From: Erpobdella octoculata
Taxonomy: Eukaryota > Annelida > Clitellata > Hirudinida > Erpobdellidae
Length of the DNA: 64,000 nucleotides
Assembly (NCBI GenBank): GCA_963978895.1
Contig: OZ022242.1
Span: 20,055,977 to 20,119,976, forward strand
Direction of reading: 5' to 3'
The stretch's first letter is position 1; each line of letters starts with the position of its first letter. The notes beneath the pieces are model-generated. The model made no database searches and was not told the DNA's origin. It saw nothing but the letters and a program-made list of their open reading frames with translations. This document shows positions 1 through 11,622 of the stretch, in pieces. A program made the position numbers and the translations under genes.

Positions 1-1443
1 CGATCAAACGAAAAAAGAAGAAAAAATACCGCCTTATTGTTTACCCTTTTCACCATTTGCTCAAAGTTTCACGCGAATGAACAGCTGACCGAACGTACAG
101 AACTTGTATAACAACACGCTGCTAGGTACCCTGAAAGTACCCTGAACAAACAAATTGTAAATAATTTCCTGTAAATAAAAAAGAGGAAGTGTTCGCTGGA
201 TGATAGTAAACTGGATTATTATTATGGTTAATATTAAAAGTTGTGTTACTTCTAATACGCTCTGTAATATCATAATAATCCATATTAAAATCACACAAGC
301 TAACCCACCGTTGCAATTATTAACTTCTCATGTCTTCTGTCCAATTAATTAATCAATTATTATTTCATTTTACGCATATACTGTGACCTTTGCATTAAAT
401 TTTTTATAAAAATAAACCTTTATAAATTCTATAAAAGTGCGAATGAGTTGCGAAATAATTTCATAATTTAAATGACCAATGAATAATTCCCGATGAAAAA
501 ATCTTTGAAAAGAAATTCTTGATTTACAAAATTTTTAACCAACGCAAATATGGAATGTTTAAAATAATAACACGTGACACGACATCGACGAATGAAATAA
601 ATAATAAAAACTTTAATTATAAATAAATAAGAAAATAAAATAAATAAAACTTCGATTACGTTTAGTATTCGATTCGTTTCTTATCTCCGGTTGGCAGCAT
701 GAGCGACTGTGAGATTGCATCCGTCCGAAGATCCTCTGTAAGACGAATCAGATAAAACCGACGCGCTCTCTTATCGTTGAAATTGCAGAACCGTTTATTC
801 GAACCCGACTGAATATTCTCCTATGCGGACCGAACTTTATCTGGACAACGCCATTATTCTTTCAATACTCTGAAACTAATAAATGAGTTATTGCTATTTA
901 ATTTCTCTGATAACATGAGGGTCAAAGGTTATGAAATAACTTATATTAATGCATTTCCTAGGCCAACCAAAGGCTATCTGAAGCAGGTAGCGGATATTGA
1001 TATTCGATTGTTTTCTTCCTTCTTTCATCTCCGTTGATTGCTGCTAGGATCCAAGCCATATATATACAATATTGGTGTTTTAGCGCGAAAATATTCAGAT
1101 TATGACTCGCCATTGATACTTAGTACGTATTTAAATAAAAAAAAAGATATAAAATAACAATGCTAACCCTGTTGTAACATAATTAAAATACGACCACGAC
1201 AAAACAGCGGACTAACGCGACCCTGTTAAGTCTCAACGATTAGTTATACCAGTGATTGAAAAAGATGGTAGAATGAAATGTTGACGTACAATCAACGCAG
1301 CTGTAGGTAAAAGACAACACAATCAGTAGAAACATCCATGAACTAAAGACTGAATACTAGTAATGAACAGATCTCCACAGTCAGCGCTAACCAACCACTC
1401 TCTTCATTTCAGCATTATTATCTCGTATACTCAATTCTTCTAA
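1..1443. other. 3' flank of the Scr-like gene; no further gene seen
   Basis: AT-rich sequence beginning with short non-homologous reading frames. The stretch 680-860 is more complex and richer in CpG than its surroundings. On the minus strand an AATAAA lies at 794-799, about 645 nt after the stop at 1444, and could be the polyadenylation signal of the Scr-like gene. No closer AATAAA was noticed. No second homeobox exon was found here. Confidence 0.4.
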
Positions 1444-3621
1444 CTATCCTTCCATGAGATGCTGGAGGTGGTGAGAGCCAGAGTAGCCCAGCGGCTGGTG
1501 GCTGAGGTGGTAAGGGTTTAAGACTCCAGGGGGTGGGACAGAAGTTGGGCTACCTAACGGTAAGAAAGGGTTTCCCGTGAGGTTGAACGAATTTTGATGG
1601 GGATGGTGCGAATGAGGATGGGTAGGTGAGAGGAGGTGAGGATGGGGAGCGATGAGAGAAGTCGACTGGGGAGATTGCTGCTGCTGGTGGTGATGATTCG
1701 AGCCGTCGTAGCCACCAACTCCCGACCCATAGCAAGCAAATGACGAACCTAGTCCACCTATTGAGCAAGAGCCAGCGCTTACGCCGCTGCTACTAAGCTG
1801 CTGTTGGGATTGCTGATGGTGACGGTGATAGAGCGAAGATGCAGCAGCTGACGATGAGCCATTCGAATGGTGCTGCAAATGCGGCTGATGTTGTAGGGGC
1901 TTCGACCTATAAGCCGAGTTTCCCTGGCCCATATGTCCTCCAGAGCCGTTGGCGGTGTTCTTTAACAGCATGGTCGAAGAAACAGCTGAAGCTGATGATC
2001 CACCCAAGCCGCCATGAGACCCACCGAAACCGCCAGCTGTGTTCTTACCTTTGTGGTCCTTCTTCCACTTCATGCGTCTGTTTTGAAACCAAATTTTGAT
2101 CTGCCTCTCTGATAAGCTCAGAGCGTGAGCGATCTCTATTCTGCGTCGGCGTGCCAAGTATCTGTTGAGGTGTTTCAAAACTATATTGATCATCAAGTAT
2201 CTGTTGCGGTATTTCAAAACTATATTGATCATCATAAATCATAAAGAATAAAAATGTTGAGTAATATTATGACATAAAAATTGGGAATGTTATCAATCAT
2301 CGCACCCGCTCATTAATTATCACGGCACTCGATTTAGAAAATTAACTCCACCAATATTCTGACCTGTTAAAGTAAAACTCTTTTTCTAACTCCAGCGTTT
2401 GGTGTCTCGTATAAGAAGTTCTGAGCCTCTTACTGCTACAAGTGGTACTTCCTGTGCCGTTGACATCATCAGCTGATCCTTGTGTCCATTCTGGGTGGTC
2501 AAATAAAACAAGTCAGTCATGGAAAAGATGACTGCTCTCTGCTTTCGTGTCAATAAAAAAACTCATCTGGGAAAACTTTACTCAAATAAATTCAAATTTC
2601 TTTTTAGAGTTATAATAATTAATATTATAATTAATAATTAATTTCAGCAGCGACAGCAACAATGATAATAATAATAATAACCACAACGATATTTCAAAAA
2701 TTCACCTCCATTGTTATTATTATTACTGTTGTTGTTGTTGTTATTCTGATTGTTGTTTGACGAGCCGTGAGCTCTTTTCATCCATGGATAAATTTGAATC
2801 TTGTTGGCTGTGCTTTTGGTCGACGATTCAGAATCTTTGGATCTTCCGCCATGTTTGCCGCTGACGTCATCGTCCGTGTCGTCGTCGTCGTCGTCATCGC
2901 TGACGTCACTCTCACGAGAGTTTTCTTTTTCTGTTTCTGCTTTGGTCGAAGTCTTTTTCGGGAACTGGTCTTTGTCACCGTCGGTTCGACGACTGGCGTT
3001 TTTTTCACTTGTTGAAGCAGCTGCCGACGTGGAAGCTGCTGTAGCCGTGTTTGAAGTCTTTGAAGTACCGCTACAACGCTTGGAAGACGTAGTCGGAGAG
3101 TCTTTTTTAGTTGTCGTTGGCTGCTTGCTAGTCGTATAATCGTAGCAGCTTCTATCGCTACGTTGCTCATCCATGTTGCACAGCTGTCGCTCCTGGTTGC
3201 TGTTGTCGTTTCCGCTTGTTATGAGCGATTCTCTAGCTGTAGTGATCGCCGAACCAGCTAGGTGCGAGTCGCTGTATTTCGTCTCGTTCATCCATTCATC
3301 ATCGTCATCATAGCCATTACTACCGGTACCAGCACCTCCGCTAACCCTATGACTAAGTCCGCTAGATTCAGCCAAATTTGAATAGAATGAGCCAAACAAT
3401 AAACCGGTATCTTGATCGGAGTAGTACGGCTTGTGCAGAACGTAGCTTGGTGTCAGGTCATCGATTCTGTAGCCGCTACCAACGCCGCTACTACTTCCGT
3501 CCATATTGTTAGCACCGCTGCTGCTACTAGCGCAGCAAATATACGAGCCGCTCTGGCCGTCTTTATCAAGTTGGCGACTGTAGCCGCCGAAGCGACTGTC
3601 CAGCAGATGGCTAGAGTTCAT
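1444..3621 (-). CDS. Scr: Hox homeodomain transcription factor, Scr/Hox5-like (anterior-central class), three exons
   Basis: Predicted 586-residue nuclear DNA-binding protein. Exon 1 is 2706-3621, exon 2 is 2364-2490 and exon 3 is 1444-2161. The splices are GT-AG, and their phases join exactly. The start is the ATG at 3619-3621; the open frame continues upstream, but only from a TTG. Exon 1 is rich in Ser/Thr, with an Asp tract near residues 242-252 and hexapeptide IYPWMK at 277-282, followed by RAH and a poly-Asn linker. The hexapeptide is the PBC (Exd/Pbx) contact in this family. The homeodomain is about residues 325-384: [19 protein letters not shown] at its start, then [14 protein letters not shown] with recognition-helix I47, Q50, N51 and M54. 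TSYTR, T13 and IYPWMKR favour Scr/Hox5; S41 and KKDHK also occur in Dfd/Hox4. From memory it differs from fly Scr at fewer sites than from fly Dfd. The tail is rich in His, Gln, Ser and Gly and ends HHLQHLMEG. The class is secure; Hox5 rather than Hox4 is my preference only. Confidence 0.88.
2155..2232 (-). repeat. 39-bp tandem duplication spanning the 3' splice site inside the homeobox
   Basis: Copies at 2155-2193 and 2194-2232 match at 37 of 39 positions. Each contains an AACAG acceptor followed by ATACTTG. The proximal acceptor (exon from 2161) restores a normal homeodomain, N23-R24-Y25-L26. The distal acceptor (exon from 2200) is 39 nt upstream, so it is also in frame and has no stop. It would insert 13 residues ([13 protein letters not shown]) between L26 and A27, in the loop between helices 1 and 2. 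A plausible branch point (TTACTCAAC on the minus strand, near 2260) precedes both. The duplication is seen directly; use of both acceptors is inference. Confidence 0.9.
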
Positions 3622-4009
3622 ATAGTCAATGTCGTTTGTTATTAAAGTTTGGTGAGAGATTTTATACAAGGGTTTTTTAATTTGTTATTTCTACTCTTTG
3701 TGTTCAGCAACTTCTTGACACGACCATTTTAAATTTGATCCTAAAAAACACAACAAAACCTTTATTCACTGTGATTAGCAAATTAATTTAAGATTTTAAG
3801 GTAGACATATTATTCACAATATTTTTTGAATTATTTCAATTTGAAAATCCAAGCAAGCACAAGCGATATCGATGGAAATAATGACAATAAAAAATTAGTT
3901 GTATTTAAAGTTAAAGTAGAAATAAAATAAAATAGCAATCCTTAATCTCTCAATTCCGCTTTTTCTGGCCGGGCAAATGAGGAAATTAGTTTGGCGTGAG
4001 AGAAGAATA

Positions 4010-4420
4010 AGGGATCTCTCTTTCTCTCCAACAAAATGGCGTCAAAAAACGCGTGTGACGTCATGCGAGATATCGATTTTTCTGCGCACGTGACCCGGTC
4101 GGAATTTACGCTTGGTTTCACTTTTATTTTCTCGTTACGACGTTCGCTTTTTTTGTTTTAAAGTTTACTGCATGTTCAGACAAAAGAACCGCTCGTTCGT
4201 TCATCCGTTCACCAGCCATTCGTTCGTTCGTTCGTTCATTCAGCCACCCAGCCGTTTATTTATTCACCCAGACATTCGCCGGCTCGCCCAGCGGTCACGC
4301 CAGAGCTGACTCCGTCGTAAGCGAAAACGAAATTGGCTCTCAGCTGGGAATTCCACTGGCGACGATAAAGATTAAGGTCGCCCCCCTTTCACGCCGAGGA
4401 ATGATTGAGAGCCGGAATGA
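4010..4420 (-). promoter_or_regulatory. Promoter-like region upstream of the Scr-like gene
   Basis: This CpG-bearing island lies 0.4-0.8 kb upstream of the start codon in an otherwise AT-rich flank. It holds a full CRE palindrome TGACGTCA at 4056-4063, an E-box CACGTG at 4087-4092, an ATGGCG core near 4035 and several further CpGs up to about 4390. The tract TTCGTTCGTTCGTTCATT near 4220-4240 is simple repeat. The transcription start cannot be placed from sequence. The motifs are visible; the promoter role is inferred from position. Confidence 0.45.
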
Positions 4421-5338
4421 AAGAATAAACAGGATGAAAGTCATTCGTCATCCTTTCCCTTATCGAGTTTATCAAAAAAAGGAGACAATTTTTCATATAA
4501 TCTTTTTACAGAACTTTTTTTAAATTTTTTTCTTTGAAACCTTAAATTTGAAAGGCAGGCAGGTTTGCACATTTTGCTTACATTGTATTTCCGTTCTGGT
4601 AAGTAAAGAAATGAACGGAAAGTAAAGAATATAAATATGAAGGGAAAGAAGAGATAAAAAAAGATAGAAAGAAGAAAAAACTAAAAAAGATGGAAGAACA
4701 GCATAATAATGGCTAAAGAAAAAGAAAGGAGAGAAACAAAACAAAAAACGAAACGGCTAAAAACACGACGTGAATTCCTTTCTGATGGACATTCCGTTTA
4801 ATTGCCACGCCTTCCTTTAACCTTCCTTCAATTCAATGTCTCGTTCTGAAGTTTGTTTTTGAAAAGAAATATCGGCTGTGCGTACAAGATATATACAAAA
4901 AATAACATTAATTATAGAAGAGATAGAATAAGAACCAGAGATGTTCTGAGAGATAGATAAAAACGGCATAAAAATTGCTAAAATAAATGTGTGCTTACAT
5001 GCTACAATCGTAACATTACAAATTAGTGTTTACAATTACTGTCTCATTTCTTTTCTTTTCATCCTCTTTTTCTCATTTTCTTCACAGTCTCTCTGTTTTT
5101 CTCTCACTCTCTCTTTCTCTCTCTATTTAACTCACCCCCAAATATCCTCACCGGCTGCCGTAGAGTGGACCTCCCTTGGAAACTATCAGTCTTGAAAGAG
5201 GAAATTGGTTGAACGACCAATCAATCACCTGAACATTCATCAATAACCATCCCTAAGTCGACCCACTACCATTTGTATCTTTGGTTTTACCTATGTCTGT
5301 TTGTTTGTATTTCTTTTCAGCTTTTTTTTATCTTTCTG
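4421..5338. other. AT-rich upstream flank, no gene seen
   Basis: Poly-A and poly-T rich sequence with a CT-rich tract at about 5040-5130. Reading frames here are short and of low complexity. Nothing resembling a homeobox or other known exon was found. Confidence 0.4.
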
Positions 5339-5339
5339 A

Positions 5340-5372
<33 letters not shown>

Positions 5373-5373
5373 G

Positions 5374-5465
<92 letters not shown>
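5339..5465. repeat. (AT)n microsatellite
   Basis: A nearly pure AT dinucleotide run with a few TATG interruptions near 5357-5380. Confidence 0.95.
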
Positions 5466-5468
<3 letters not shown>

Positions 5469-7553
5469 CATATATATTTATATATACACAACTAGTTTGT
5501 TCTTAAAGTGCTTTCATCTTCTTTCACATAGAACTATAATTTTACACATTTAATTAATTAAAACTTTGGTATAACAGTACTTTCGAGTTCCTCCCAATAT
5601 TTCTCCATTTCCAGCACCTCCTCTCTTCCACCTTTCTGTCACCTTTCTTCACTCTCTCTATCTTCTTCTCACCGGAGCGCATCTTTGCTTGCTTTGTTGA
5701 TTTTATTAATTTTTGTTCGTTATTGGCGGATTTAAATGGTCGATAATATCTTGGGTTAGCATTAAATATAAAATATTGATATTTAATACAATACGTTTTG
5801 CAAGTAGACTAACGCCTAATATTAATGCAAATACACGTATTAACATTAATACATATATGCATGAGACAATCGAAGCTTGTGAATATGTATGAAGTACACT
5901 GCAACTGTGTACAAAAACAGCTGATGATTAGGCGGTTTGTTGATATTTCCATCATTGCATGGATACAAAAAGAATTTATGACACTCCTGCGATGGAACTG
6001 AGCGATATTGAAATATCACCACGGGACCACTTTTCGTTCTGCTTCCTAGTTAGTTAGCTGTCTCCACTTGAATACAAAAGAATTATATACATATATATAT
6101 ATTTATATATATAATTTATTTTTATTGTTCATCTATGCTATTAAACTAATGAGCGATAAAACATGAAAATGTAGCAAAAGAATTTCATCAATGTGCAGCC
6201 CGGGTCATCATTATATCGTCCTAAAACTGGCTATTCGTACTTGTAACAAAATGTTCCCAGCGGACGATATTTGAGCGAAGCACGTGCATAAAACATCTCA
6301 ATACAAGAAACAGCAATAAAGACATTGTTTTGAAATTATAAGAAATCGAAGAAAATGAAGCAAGCAAAGAAACACGAGAGAACTAAATTATATAATTTAT
6401 TGTCGAACAATGAAGACCTTCATTATCGCTCACCGTTCTGATGTAGTTTTCTGTCTTTGCAAGGAGACGTCCGATATCTTTGGGTTGACTTCCGCCGTTA
6501 TTTACAATCAGCTGCTAGAAAGGACTTCTTGCGGCTTCTGAATTGGTCGCGTCGTCGACGGCTGTCGTCGTGAATGACTTGCGCCAGTGATGATCAAGTG
6601 GTGCGACAGTAACTGATCGATACAATACCTTATACCGAAAGTTGATAACAGCAAAACCCATAGATCTGGGTCTTGATCGAGTCCATTTCTAGCGGTAGGA
6701 TTTAAGAAATGCCGCGGTAGTACAGCGGGCAAGGCGAGGGAACTCTTTCCGTCTCCTGCCAATGAGTGAGTGAGGCGAACGCCATAAATAAAAATATTTT
6801 ATAGCCTCTGCCTCTATTGGACGGTCGCGCGTTTGTTTGTATCCGTGTGCACTTGCCTGTGCGTGTTTTAGTGCATATATGTTGTTTTTTTAGGCGTGCA
6901 CGTGAGAGTTTTAAATTATTTTTAGATTCAGATTTAAATGCCATGCTAATTGTGTTACGTATAATTTTACAAATGTACAGTAGTGTGTTCATTTGTCGAA
7001 TAGTGTTATTGTTGTATAAGAATATTTTACAAATGTGATTTTAAGCGCGTGTACATTATTATAGATCACATGCACAAAAGTTTATTTGTTTACTAGGAAG
7101 AGAAACGAAAGCGGAAGAGGAGGAAATGTAAAATGTTTTGTATGTCTTTGCGCATGTTCAGAAAATATTTATCTTAAACAGTTTATTTATAGTTTTTTTT
7201 TACAACTGTACACAACGAATACAAAGAACGAACTTTCTTAAATGTTACGACTGTTTATATATCTATGCTTTATCATGTCTCTGATAATTATCTATCTATG
7301 TTTTCAGACACACCAAAACGTTCATAGTGATTATTTTATTTGAATTATTTAAGTCTTTATTTATAGCTCTAACGGAAATGTAGGACGATGGAGATTGGAC
7401 AAAAAAATAGAAATACATTTTTAATTACACTTTCACTGTGCTCTCCCACATGGGGTAATATTGTACTGTAACAATAAGAATAACCTGGTAAGGTGCCTCT
7501 CCACAGACCAACGATATGGGAATGTTGAGATTATCTTTAAATTAGATACTGGG
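5466..7553. other. Intergenic, one moderately complex island at about 6180-6630
   Basis: Mostly AT-rich. The stretch 6180-6630 has normal complexity, with CpG-containing words and no microsatellite, and may be a conserved non-coding element. A minus-strand 84-codon frame at 6508-6762 matches nothing I recognise and lacks splice support. No gene is called. Confidence 0.35.
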
Positions 7554-7863
7554 CAGTGCCATAGCGTAGGGGGCGGTCCACTCCGGGCGTTCCTTTTTAT
7601 AGGGCGGCACATTTTAGAAAAAAATGGTGTATAAAAATCAATAAGAATTTTTGAAAATTTTTGGAAAATGTACTTCCGACGACCCTCCCCGGTCATTAGG
7701 TCTTTTTAGAGGGAAAAAGTGTATAGAGTTTTATGAAATTCTGTAGAGGTTTTTTAAAAAAAAGTTCTGTTCCCCAAGAAATTGCTGATATGACGCTACT
7801 GGCTCAAGGGGGCGGCTTATTTTGTTTACGCCCCGCGCGACACAAACCCACGTTACATCACTG
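7554..7863. mobile_element. Short non-autonomous DNA element (MITE-like), degenerate inverted termini
   Basis: The left end reads CAGTGCCATAGCGTAGGG; the right end, read as its complement, is CAGTGATGTAACGTGGG. The shared pattern CAGTG...TA(G/A)CGT resembles hAT-type MITE termini. The interior is AT-rich with GGGGGCGG-type islands near both ends. No transposase frame is present and no clear 8-bp target duplication was found. The element at 41062-41391 has similar ends. Confidence 0.5.
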
Positions 7864-8870
7864 TCCAGGCGCCGATTTTTTTTAGGATATCTGCTGGCTG
7901 GAGCAAAATTACGGCTCAAATTTCGGCTGCCCGAACTTTTTATGGTTCGATCACAGCTGACAAATTGTGGATAAATAAAAATAGCTGATGACCGGCGTGG
8001 GAGGTGTAATCGTAGGTGCTTTTTCCAAAAAATTTTCCGAAATCATATATACACTGTATCAAACATTATTGTAGGGCCACAAAAAAATTAAACTTAGCCG
8101 TAAAATATATTTCAGCCACCGACGTAAGTCACAAAAATTCGGCGTGTCAGCAGCCGGGTTGGGTCTACTTCAATACACAGTCACTTTTGTTATTAATTAT
8201 ATTATTATTTTTATATAATTTATTTTTATACCAAATAATATCGATTATTTAAAATAGTTTTTTAATTATATTCATTATAATAGTTGTCAATTAAACACTG
8301 TCTGTATGTTGCACATGAGTCCTAAAATCAGGCCCATCTGGGTGGGATTTTGCCCTGGGCTTCCTGCTGATCTGAGGGCCCATAACAGTTGGAAAAAACG
8401 CCCCCAGTTCTTACTTTTAATTTATTAAAGACCTTAAAAATAAGTACAGTCTGATTTTTATATTTAACTTCTATTAATAATAGCTAATGGGTTGTTAGGG
8501 TTCTAGAAGTCTACAAATGTAAGTTGTCCCTGGCCTTGTTCATCCCCTCGACGGGCCTTCCTCAAGTTGCTATTCCTCCTGTATTCAATAAATCCAGATA
8601 TATTCTTTGACGATATTTCAACCAGGTATCAATATGTTCAAAAGTGTTTACTTTAGCCTTATTGTGTAGTCAAACAAGTAATTATTAATAGAACGATACT
8701 TGAACATATAAACTTATAAAGAGTAGGAAACAGATAAAAAGAGAATGACAGCCAAAGAGAAGAACAACAGGAGTGAAAAGAACAAGTAGCATCACTCAGG
8801 CAAACAAACAACAACGTCTTTTTATCCGTACATCGGATTTCAATACATCCAAGACCATTCATGCTTTCAT
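7864..8870. other. Intergenic, no gene; degenerate repeat near 8315-8405
   Basis: AT-rich sequence. The segment 8315-8405 has GGGCCC-type words (CAGGCCCATCTGGGTGGGAT) unlike its flanks and may be a decayed mobile element. No coding exon was recognised. Confidence 0.3.
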
Positions 8871-9031
8871 TCATTCGTTTGTTCGTTCCTTAATTAATTA
8901 ATTAATTAATTCATTCATTCATTCATTCATTCATTCATTCATTCATTCATTCATTCATTCATTCATTCATTCATTCATTCATTCATTCATTCATTCATTC
9001 ATTCATTCATTCATTCATTCATTCATTCATT
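8871..9031. repeat. (ATTC)n microsatellite
   Basis: A tetranucleotide run of ATTC preceded by TTAATTAATTAATTAATT. It is essentially uninterrupted for about 130 bp. Confidence 0.95.
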
Positions 9032-9159
9032 ATTTCTCTTCCATATTTTCTCTGAAAACATCGATAGCCATATTGGCTAATGCGGTGTATTTCGTCCCCC
9101 GACCACAGTAGACAAGACGCAATAACAATTATGGTATTTAACAATCACAATAATAATCA

Positions 9160-9386
9160 ATATACATGTATGTATGTATGTATGTATTTATGTATGTATG
9201 TATGTATGTATGTTTGTATGTATGTATGTATGTATGTATGTATGTATGTATGTATGTATGTATGTATGTATGTATGTATGTATGTGTGTGTGTGTATGTA
9301 TGTATGTATGTATGTATGTATGTATGTATGTATGTATGTATGTATGTATGTATGTATGTATGTATGTATGTATGTATGTATGTATG

Positions 9387-9420
<34 letters not shown>

Positions 9421-9471
9421 TATATGTATGTATGCATGTATGTATGTATTATGTATGTATGTATGTATGTA
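9160..9471. repeat. (TATG)n microsatellite
   Basis: About 300 bp of TATG with one TGTGTGTGTG interruption near 9284-9293. It is open in all frames on both strands, which explains several overlapping MYVC- and HTYI-type reading frames that are not genes. Confidence 0.95.
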
Positions 9472-9714
9472 CATGACGTTCATACAAAAAACTGTTCAAT
9501 TTAATAAATTATAAAGTTTTATATAATGCGGATAATATTTTTCTTAATTTGAAACTTATTTATTCACGACTTATTACTTTCTACTTTTATAATATTTTAT
9601 AATATAATCAACATCGGTAATCAACATCGGTTAATTTAATATATTTGAAATAACTTCATCTGATGGTCACATTCTCTTTGCCCTTTCATCACCCCTGAAT
9701 GACCCGCCAATGAA

Positions 9715-10045
9715 ATAAGAATGATATGGCACATATAACAAGAATTATAGGGGCATACAACAAGAATTATTGGGGGCATGCAACAAGGATTAAAGAGGAA
9801 ATACACCAAGAACGATAGGGGGAATACAACAAAAATGATAGGGGGTATACAACAAAAATGATAGGGGGTATACAACAAAAATGATAGGGGGTATACAACA
9901 AGAATGATAAGTGCCATACAAAAAGAATGATAGTGATAGAGGGAATGCAACAAGAATTATAGGGGGCATACACCAAGAATGATAAGGGGAACACAACAAA
10001 AATGAAAGGGGGTATATAACAAGTATGATAGGGGGCATACATTAA
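9715..10045. repeat. Degenerate minisatellite, unit about 21-24 bp
   Basis: Irregular copies of a unit with the core ACAACAAAAATGATAGGGGG. The best-preserved copies are at about 9825-9900. Long minus-strand frames here are translations of the repeat. Confidence 0.85.
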
Positions 10046-10436
10046 GAGCTTTGCTTTCTAAACACCATTCCATCGCTTCCCCATCAAATTCCTCTGTATT
10101 TCGTATCTTTCTAGTTATATTTGTAACTAGAATAGATCAGCAATTTATTTTAAAATGTATGATCTATATATATAAAAATGAATGTTTGTATTTATGTATG
10201 TTAATGTCATTTATGCATTGCTACACCATTCATCCGATCGTAATGAAATTTTCACACAACCTTGAGAGTCAAGGGGAAAGTCAAATAAAAAAAAAAATTT
10301 GAAATCCGTCACAAAATGAGCGGAGCGGAGCGGGTGAGCGAGCGGGAACTATATATATATGTATGTGCGTATGTATGTGTGTATGTATGTATGTGTATGT
10401 GCATGTATGTGTGTCTGTGTGTGTGTTTATGTATGT

Positions 10437-11312
10437 ACTAGCGGAGATACCCGGCGTTGCCCGGGTTTTTTAGAGGTTTTTCTAATGTTTGTCTCTTTCT
10501 CTCCCGTTTCCTTTCCCACCTGCTTTCCCACTCCCGTTCGCTTTCCCGTTTTCGGTCGTTTTCCCGCTCCCGGTCGCTTTCCCGCTCCCGGTCGCTTTCC
10601 CGTTCCCGGTCGCTTTACCACTCCCGGTCGCTTTCCCGCTCACGTTTGCTCTCCCATTCCCGCTCACGCTTGCTTTTCCGTTCCCGCTCGCTGTCCGTTC
10701 CGGGTCGCTTTCCCGTTTCTATAATAGACAAACTAACCCACAAATATTCATATATATATATATATAGTCTTAGCAAATCTATTTTACGTTTTATAGGCTA
10801 ACAGAAGTTATGAAAGAATGGAAAAGAAAAAATGAGCGTGAACGGGAGAGCAACCGTGACCGGGAATGGGAGAGCAAGCATGACCGGGAACGGGAGAGCA
10901 AGCGTGAGCGGGAACGGGAAAGCGACCGGGAACGGGAAAGCGACCGGGAACGGGAAAGCGACCGGGAACGGGAAAGCAACCGGGAACGGAAAAGCCACCG
11001 GGAACGGGAAAGCGACCGGGAACGGGAAAGCGACCGGGAACGGGAAAGCGACCGGGAACGCGGAAAGCGACCGGGAACGCGGAAAGCGACTGGAATCGGG
11101 AGAGCAAGCTTGGAAGGAAACGCGAGCAAGAGAGAAAATCGATAACAAAACTTCTGAGCGGGAAAGCGACCGGGAGCTGGAAAACGACCGAGAGCGGAAA
11201 AGCGACCGGGAACGCGACGAAAACGGGAAAGTGGAGAAGGAAACGGGAGCGAGAGGGACAAACATTAGAAAAACCTCTAAAAACCCCGGGCAACGCCGGG
11301 TAACCCCGCTAG
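10437..11312. mobile_element. Foldback-type element: long inverted arms built from an 18-bp tandem repeat
   Basis: The ends are inverted copies. ACTAGCGG followed by ACCCGGCGTTGCCCGGG starts at 10437, and its complement ends at 11312. The next roughly 40 bp also mirror (TAGAGGTTTTTCTAATGTTTGT on the left, complement at 11253-11280). Inside, the left arm (about 10500-10715) is C/T-rich. The right arm (about 10830-11250) is its complement, made of copies of the 18-mer CGGGAACGGGAAAGCGAC. The centre (about 10716-10830) is unique and holds a short (AT)n run. The translated (ESDRER)n frames are artefacts of the repeat. No transposase is present. A relic at about 10155-10330 just upstream (ATGAATGTTTG... 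then a CATCCGATCGTAATGAAATT segment) may belong to the same insertion. Confidence 0.7.
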
Positions 11313-11414
11313 TTATATATATAAATAAAAATATAAATACACACTGTAAATGCTATAACGGTCTATATAAATACATTAATTTTGTGTTTGTTTGTAATTT
11401 CATTCCAATAGGAT

Positions 11415-11622
11415 ATGCTAAACATAGTGATGATGGTGATTATGATGATGATTATGATGATGATGATGATGATAAGGATGATGTTGATTGATAATGATGA
11501 TGATGGTTATGATTATGTTGATGTTGATGATGGTGATGATGATGTTGAAGAAGAAGAAGATGACGATGATGTTGATGATGATGAAGATGATGGTGATGAT
11601 GATGATGATGATGATGATGTGT
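11415..11622. repeat. (GAT)n imperfect trinucleotide repeat
   Basis: GATGAT-type repeat with GTT and GAA interruptions. It translates as poly-Asp or poly-Met and is not coding evidence. It is followed by purine-rich sequence to about 11960. Confidence 0.9.

Noticed and set aside
1444..2235. Stand-alone Hox reading frame starting [11 protein letters not shown].
   Set aside because: It is exon 3 read through into the duplicated acceptor and intron; the real upstream homeodomain half is in exon 2 at 2364-2490.
2706..3669. Longer Scr-like N-terminus beginning 16 codons upstream of the chosen start.
   Set aside because: That position is TTG, not ATG; the first in-frame ATG is at 3619-3621.
9080..9514. 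Long MYVCMYVC-type proteins here and at 59312-59855.
   Set aside because: They are translations of TATG/CATA tetranucleotide repeats, open on both strands in several frames.
10791..11491. Arg/Glu/Ser-rich (ESDRER)n and Pro/Phe-rich frames of 150-219 codons.
   Set aside because: They arise from the 18-bp repeat of the foldback element and occur in overlapping frames on both strands.
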